Positions 60,611-64,000 of a stretch of 64,000 nucleotides of DNA are shown one piece after another; positions within the stretch are counted from its first letter, which is position 1, and each line of letters begins with the position of its first letter. The DNA lies in NCBI RefSeq assembly GCF_003047265.1, contig NZ_PZYY01000009.1, positions 62,001 through 126,000 of the forward strand, written 5' to 3'. The DNA comes from Nocardioides terrigena. Lineage in GTDB: Bacteria > Actinomycetota > Actinomycetes > Propionibacteriales > Nocardioidaceae. The notes under the pieces are model-generated. The model ran no database searches, was not told the DNA's origin, and saw nothing but the letters and a program-made list of their open reading frames with translations. The position numbers were made by a program, and so were the translations under genes.

Positions 60611-62311
60611 TCAGCTCGTGACGGCGCCGTGCGCCGCGGACTGCACGACCTTGGCATACTTGCCGAGGACCCCGCGCGTGTACTTCGGCGGGTGCGGCTC
60701 CCAGCCGACCTTGCGGTCCTCCCAGGGCTCGCTCCCGTCGGCCGGCTCGACGTCCAGGGTCTTGCCGGCGACGTCGAGGGTGATCCGGTCGCCGTCGCGG
60801 ATGAACGCGATCGGCCCAGCGTCGACGGCCTCGGGCGCGATGTGGCCGACGCAGAGCCCGGTGGTGCCACCGGAGAAGCGTCCATCGGTGATGAGCAGGA
60901 CGTCCTTGCCGAGGCCGGCACCCTTGATGGCTCCCGTGATGGCGAGCATCTCGCGCATGCCGGGACCGCCCTTGGGGCCCTCGTAGCGGATGACCACGAC
61001 GTCGCGCGGCTTGATCTCTCCGGCGGTCAGGGCGTCGAGCGCCTTGCGCTCGCCGTCGAACACGCGCGCCGTGCCGGTGAAGGTCGAGTCGTCGAAGCCG
61101 GCGCTCTTGACGACCGCTCCCTCGGGAGCCAGCGAGCCCTTCAGGATGGTGAGACCGCCGGTGGCGTGGATCGGGCGGTCGAGGTGGCGCAGCACCTCGC
61201 CGTCGACGTGCTGCGGGTCGAGAGCCTCGAGGTTCTCGGCCATCGTGCGGCCCGTCACGGTGAGGGTGTCGCCGTGCATGAGGCCGGCGTCGAGCAGCGC
61301 CTTCATCACGACGGGAATGCCGCCGATCTTGTCGACGTCGTTCATCACGAAGCGGCCGAACGGCTTGAGGTCACCGATGTGCGGGACCTTGGCACCGACC
61401 CGGTTGAAGTCGTCGAGGGTCAGGTCGACCTCGGCCTCGCGGGCGATCGCGAGGAGGTGCAGGACGGCGTTGGTCGAGCCACCGAGGGCCATCACGATGG
61501 CGATGGCGTTCTCGAAGGCCGGCTTGGTCATGATCTGGCGGGCGGTGATGCCCTGGCGGAGCATCTCCACGACGGCCTCGCCGGAGCGGTGGGCGAACCC
61601 GTCGCGGCGGCGGTCGACCGCCGGCGGGGCCGCACTGCCGGGCAGGCTCATGCCGAGGGCCTCGGCGACACTGGCCATGGTGTTGGCGGTGTACATGCCA
61701 CCGCAGGCACCCTCACCCGGACAGATCGCCTTCTCGATGCGGGTGACCTCGGCCTCGGTGATCTTGCCGGCGAGGCACGCACCGACCGCCTCGAAGGCGT
61801 CGATGATGGTGACGTCGTTGCCGTCCACCGAGCCGGGCATCGTCGACCCGGCGTAGAGGAAGACGCTCGCCAGGTCGAGGCGCGCAGCGGCCATCAGCAT
61901 GCCGGGCAGCGACTTGTCGCAGCCCGCCAGCAGCACCGATCCGTCGAGGCGCTCGGCCATCATCACGGTCTCGACGGAGTCCGCGATGACCTCACGGCTC
62001 ACCAGGCTGAAGTGCATGCCCTCGTGGCCCATGGAGATGCCGTCGGAGACGGAGATCGTGCCGAACTCGAGCGGGTAGCCGCCGGCCGCGTGCACGCCGT
62101 TCTTCACGGCCTTGGCGAGCCGGTCGAGGCTGAGGTTGCAGGGAGTGATCTCGTTCCAGCTCGACGCGACGCCGATCTGCGGCTTGACCCAGTCGTCGTC
62201 GCCCATGCCGACGGCGCGGAGCATGCCGCGGGCTGCGGCCTTCTCCAGTCCGTCGGTGACGTCGCGGGAACGTGGCTTGATGTCGGGCTGCTGTCCCGTC
62301 GGCTGGGTCAT
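60611..62311 (-). CDS. ilvD: Dihydroxy-acid dehydratase
   Basis: Fe-S dehydratase common to Ile and Val synthesis. 566 residues: [15 protein letters not shown] and [15 protein letters not shown] hold the cluster cysteines; [22 protein letters not shown] and the C-terminal [13 protein letters not shown] region are typical. Separate from ilvBNC by about 4 kb. TAGCCTGACGCCATG, the same start element as ilvE, precedes it (leaderless). Confidence 0.97.
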   Translation of the reverse strand: MTQPTGQQPDIKPRSRDVTDGLEKAAARGMLRAVGMGDDDWVKPQIGVASSWNEITPCNLSLDRLAKAVKNGVHAAGGYPLEFGTISVSDGISMGHEGMHFSLVSREVIADSVETVMMAERLDGSVLLAGCDKSLPGMLMAAARLDLASVFLYAGSTMPGSVDGNDVTIIDAFEAVGACLAGKITEAEVTRIEKAICPGEGACGGMYTANTMASVAEALGMSLPGSAAPPAVDRRRDGFAHRSGEAVVEMLRQGITARQIMTKPAFENAIAIVMALGGSTNAVLHLLAIAREAEVDLTLDDFNRVGAKVPHIGDLKPFGRFVMNDVDKIGGIPVVMKALLDAGLMHGDTLTVTGRTMAENLEALDPQHVDGEVLRHLDRPIHATGGLTILKGSLAPEGAVVKSAGFDDSTFTGTARVFDGERKALDALTAGEIKPRDVVVIRYEGPKGGPGMREMLAITGAIKGAGLGKDVLLITDGRFSGGTTGLCVGHIAPEAVDAGPIAFIRDGDRITLDVAGKTLDVEPADGSEPWEDRKVGWEPHPPKYTRGVLGKYAKVVQSAAHGAVTS

Positions 62312-62317
62312 GGCGTC

Positions 62318-62323
62318 AGGCTA
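62318..62323 (-). promoter_or_regulatory. -10 hexamer TAGCCT of ilvD (leaderless)
   Basis: Minus-strand TAGCCT ends six bases before the ATG at 62311. The 15 bases from hexamer through ATG are identical to those at ilvE. Confidence 0.6.
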
Positions 62324-62354
62324 GTCCGGCGGCGACGACGGTTGCGCGCCCGTC

Positions 62355-62945
62355 TCAGGAGGCGCGGCGGCGCTCGGCGTCCTGCGCGCGGAGGCGCGCC
62401 AGGATCCGGGCCAGCGTGAGGTGGTCGTCGGGCACTCCGTAGAAGTGCCGCACGGCGTCCCGCTGCCAGCCCAGGTCGTAGTAGACCTGCGGGTCCCCGA
62501 GCGCTGCCGAGCGGCGCTCGTCGGCACCGGCCCGCCCCGTGAGCCAGCTGCCCGGGGGTATCCACCAGCCGGCCGTCCTGAGGTCTGCGTGGGCGGGGTA
62601 TCGACGACCCGCCCGGTCCCTGACGGCCTCCTCGCTCATCGGGTCGACCACCTCGCCCTCCGCATCGACCGCGACGAGCCGGAGGCCGACCAGGGCCAGC
62701 ACGGCCTCGAGCTCACCCACACCGGGAGGAGTACGGCCCGTCTCCCACCGGGCGACCCGGGACGCCTCGACGCCGAGGAGCTCCGCGAGGCCGCGTTGCG
62801 ACACGTCGAGACGGCGGCGGACACGTCGGACGAGCCCGCCCGCCGTCTCGGACGCACGTCTCCGACGACCCGCCAGGTCCGCCGTCCTCGGCATCTCGCC
62901 CTCGCCCCGCGAGCTCTCGTCCTCGCCCACCGGCTCGTCGTCCAT
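62355..62945 (-). CDS. XRE-type helix-turn-helix protein
   Basis: 196 residues. A charged N-terminus, then HTH at about 45-75 (LDVSQRGLAELLGVEASRVARWETGRTPP) with the XRE recognition helix; a C-terminal region (about 100-190) with WWIPPGSWLTG and YYDLGWQRDAVRHFYGVPDDHL that I cannot assign. Probably a DNA-binding regulator; no antitoxin partner gene lies next to it. Upstream GGGGGA before the ATG. Confidence 0.78.
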   Translation of the reverse strand: MDDEPVGEDESSRGEGEMPRTADLAGRRRRASETAGGLVRRVRRRLDVSQRGLAELLGVEASRVARWETGRTPPGVGELEAVLALVGLRLVAVDAEGEVVDPMSEEAVRDRAGRRYPAHADLRTAGWWIPPGSWLTGRAGADERRSAALGDPQVYYDLGWQRDAVRHFYGVPDDHLTLARILARLRAQDAERRRAS

Positions 62946-63015
62946 GTCTGTCCCCCGTCGTCCCGTCCGTGAGGATCAGGAAACCCGAGGGCACCGACAA
63001 CGCCTCCCCGAGTGC

Positions 63016-63167
63016 TGCGACCTGCGGTACCCACGACCCCAGGTCGCACCGCCCCCAGCCCTCGCGCGCGCATGCGACCTGCGGTACCCACGACCGCAGG
63101 TCGCATGTCTCCCCGGAAGCCTCCTCGCGCGCGATACGACCTGCGGTACCCACGACCGCAGGTCGCA
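63016..63167. repeat. Three tandem palindromic 33-base repeats
   Basis: Copies at 63016-63048, 63073-63105 and 63135-63167. Each is a hairpin: TGCGACCTGCGG and its complement around a 9-base loop TACCCACGA. Copy 2 is perfect; copies 1 and 3 have one substitution each in a stem. The spacers (24 and 29 bases) also share CTCGCGCGCG just before copies 2 and 3. No coding gene covers them. They lie between the XRE gene and the end of the quinone oxidoreductase gene. Confidence 0.85.
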
Positions 63168-63208
63168 GCACGCGGACGGGCCCGGCGAAGCGCGAAATTT
63201 CGCCCCGG

Positions 63209-64000
63209 TCAGATCCGGACGACGATCTTGCCGCCGGGGTGGCCGTCCTCGGAGAGGCGGTGGGCGTCGGCGATGTCGTCGAGCTCGAAGGTACGGGCGA
63301 TCGTCACCGTGAGCTTCCCGTCGTCGAAGAGCCGGCCGAGCTCGTCGAGGTGGGACCGGTCCGGGCGCACGAAGACGTAGGTCCCGCCCTGCTCCAGCAC
63401 GGTGTCGGCCTCGATGATGGAGGCGATGCGGCTGCTGTCCCGGACCTGGGCGGGGGCGTCGGCGAGGGCCTCGCCGCCGATGAGGTCGAGGACGGCGTCC
63501 ACCGGACCGCCGTGGTCGGCGAGCTGCTCGCTGACCGGGCCGGCGCCGTGGTCGAGGACGGTGGTGGCGCCCAGCGACCGGACGAGGTCGTGGTTGCCTG
63601 GCGAGGCAGTGCCGATGACCTCCGCGCCCAGTGCGACCGCGATCTGTACGGCGAGCTGCCCGACGCCGCCGGAGGCGGCGTGGACGAGCACGCGGTCGCC
63701 CGCGGTGACCTGGAGCGCCTCGGTGAGGGCCTGCCAGGCGGTGAGGCCGGCCAGCGGGACGGCGGCAGCCTCCTCGAGGGAGAGGGACGCGGGCTTGCGG
63801 GCGACGGTGCGCTCGGGGGCCGGCACGAGCTCGGCCGCGGTGCCGAACTTCACGTCGTCGCGCCGGACGTAGCCCCAGACCTCGTCGCCGACCTCGAGCC
63901 CGGTGGTCACGGCGGGCCCGACGGCCTCGACCACACCGGCGACGTCCCAGCCCGGGACGATCGGCAGGTGGTGGGGGTAGGCGCCCTGGAGGTAGCCCTC
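63209..64000 (-). CDS. Zinc-independent quinone oxidoreductase-like protein (partial, runs off the right edge)
   Basis: The visible C-terminal 263 residues are an MDR-superfamily reductase: GWDVAGVVEAVGPAVTTG near the edge, PLAGLTAWQALTEAL, the NADPH loop VLVHAASGGVGQLAVQIA, and the ending DAHRLSEDGHPGGKIVVRI. No structural-zinc cysteines, so the QOR-type. The N-terminal about 50 residues are beyond base 64000; the frame is open to the edge. Confidence 0.88.
   Translation of the reverse strand, partial: EGYLQGAYPHHLPIVPGWDVAGVVEAVGPAVTTGLEVGDEVWGYVRRDDVKFGTAAELVPAPERTVARKPASLSLEEAAAVPLAGLTAWQALTEALQVTAGDRVLVHAASGGVGQLAVQIAVALGAEVIGTASPGNHDLVRSLGATTVLDHGAGPVSEQLADHGGPVDAVLDLIGGEALADAPAQVRDSSRIASIIEADTVLEQGGTYVFVRPDRSHLDELGRLFDDGKLTVTIARTFELDDIADAHRLSEDGHPGGKIVVRI

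Noticed and set aside
63016..63167. Possible CRISPR array
   Set aside because: Only three copies, each unit is itself a long palindrome with conserved loop, the spacers are short (24 and 29 bases) and similar to one another, and no cas genes are present.

Overview
The window is a gene-dense, very GC-rich piece of an actinobacterial core chromosome. It holds about 70 protein genes, two tRNA genes, and no insertion sequences, phage genes or CRISPR. Actinobacterial marks are an HU protein with a long Lys/Ala tail, an F420-pathway guanylyltransferase (cofC), an energy-coupling biotin importer (bioYMN), an IclR regulator divergent from leuCD, and many genes that appear to be read from leaderless mRNAs. 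As I recall it, the order rpmF-yceD-coaD-rsmD-recG-DAK2-rpmB-thiL-ddl-gpsA-hup-leuDC-iclR-gltX-...-leuB-serA-ilvCNB matches the Streptomyces core. Family style (secreted repeat protein, gene mix) suggests Nocardioides or a relative; that assignment is inference.

Layout. 1-6 kb: a minus-strand translation/repair block (rpmF, yceD, coaD, rsmD, recG, DAK2-domain protein), with rpmB divergent. 6-13.5 kb: thiL, an Lrp-type RAM-domain protein, a lipoprotein, ddl, a Cys/Met-type PLP enzyme, gpsA-plsC, cofC and hup. 13.6-16.6 kb: leuCD and the divergent IclR regulator. 16.6-18.7 kb: alkylation repair pair (Ada-AlkA fusion and ogt). 18.7-30.3 kb: tRNA-Glu, tRNA-Gln, a CPBP protease, gltX, an FAH enzyme, a PLP decarboxylase, a CYTH-CHAD protein, a sulfotransferase, a pentapeptide protein, and a TetR gene facing the biotin operon. 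30.3-33.8 kb: accessory enzymes and a second TetR gene. 33.8-45.3 kb: cimA, a Ser/Thr kinase, a truncated AMP-binding protein, ilvE, leuB, a YczE/MocR pair and serA. 45.4-52.5 kb: transporters, an NAD(P)-binding protein and a sulfatase. 52.6-56.2 kb: ilvBNC with its leader. 56.3-64 kb: pterin dehydratase/VOC proteins, a CAP protein, an orphan DUF6973-like protein, kynU, a secreted protein, ilvD, an XRE regulator, three palindromic repeats and a partial quinone oxidoreductase.

The unifying theme is branched-chain amino acid synthesis: ilvB, ilvN, ilvC, ilvD, ilvE, leuB, leuC, leuD and cimA are all here, scattered through 50 kb with serA. The most interesting reading is regulatory. Three short leader ORFs precede different branches. 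...Thr-Thr-Ile-Ile-Ile... precedes cimA and is followed by an intrinsic terminator. ...Ile-Leu-Val... precedes ilvBNC and is also followed by an intrinsic terminator. ...Leu-Val-Leu-Ile... lies upstream of leuB and is followed by a large hairpin. A second theme is a recurrent start-site grammar: a xAnnnT hexamer (usually TAnnnT) lies 6-7 bases before the start codon of more than twenty genes, which predicts leaderless transcription. A third is a TTGACG-N17-TAACCT promoter for bioYMN that runs into two tandem boxes resembling TGAAC-N3-GTTCA, beside a TetR gene that may be a BioQ-type biotin repressor.
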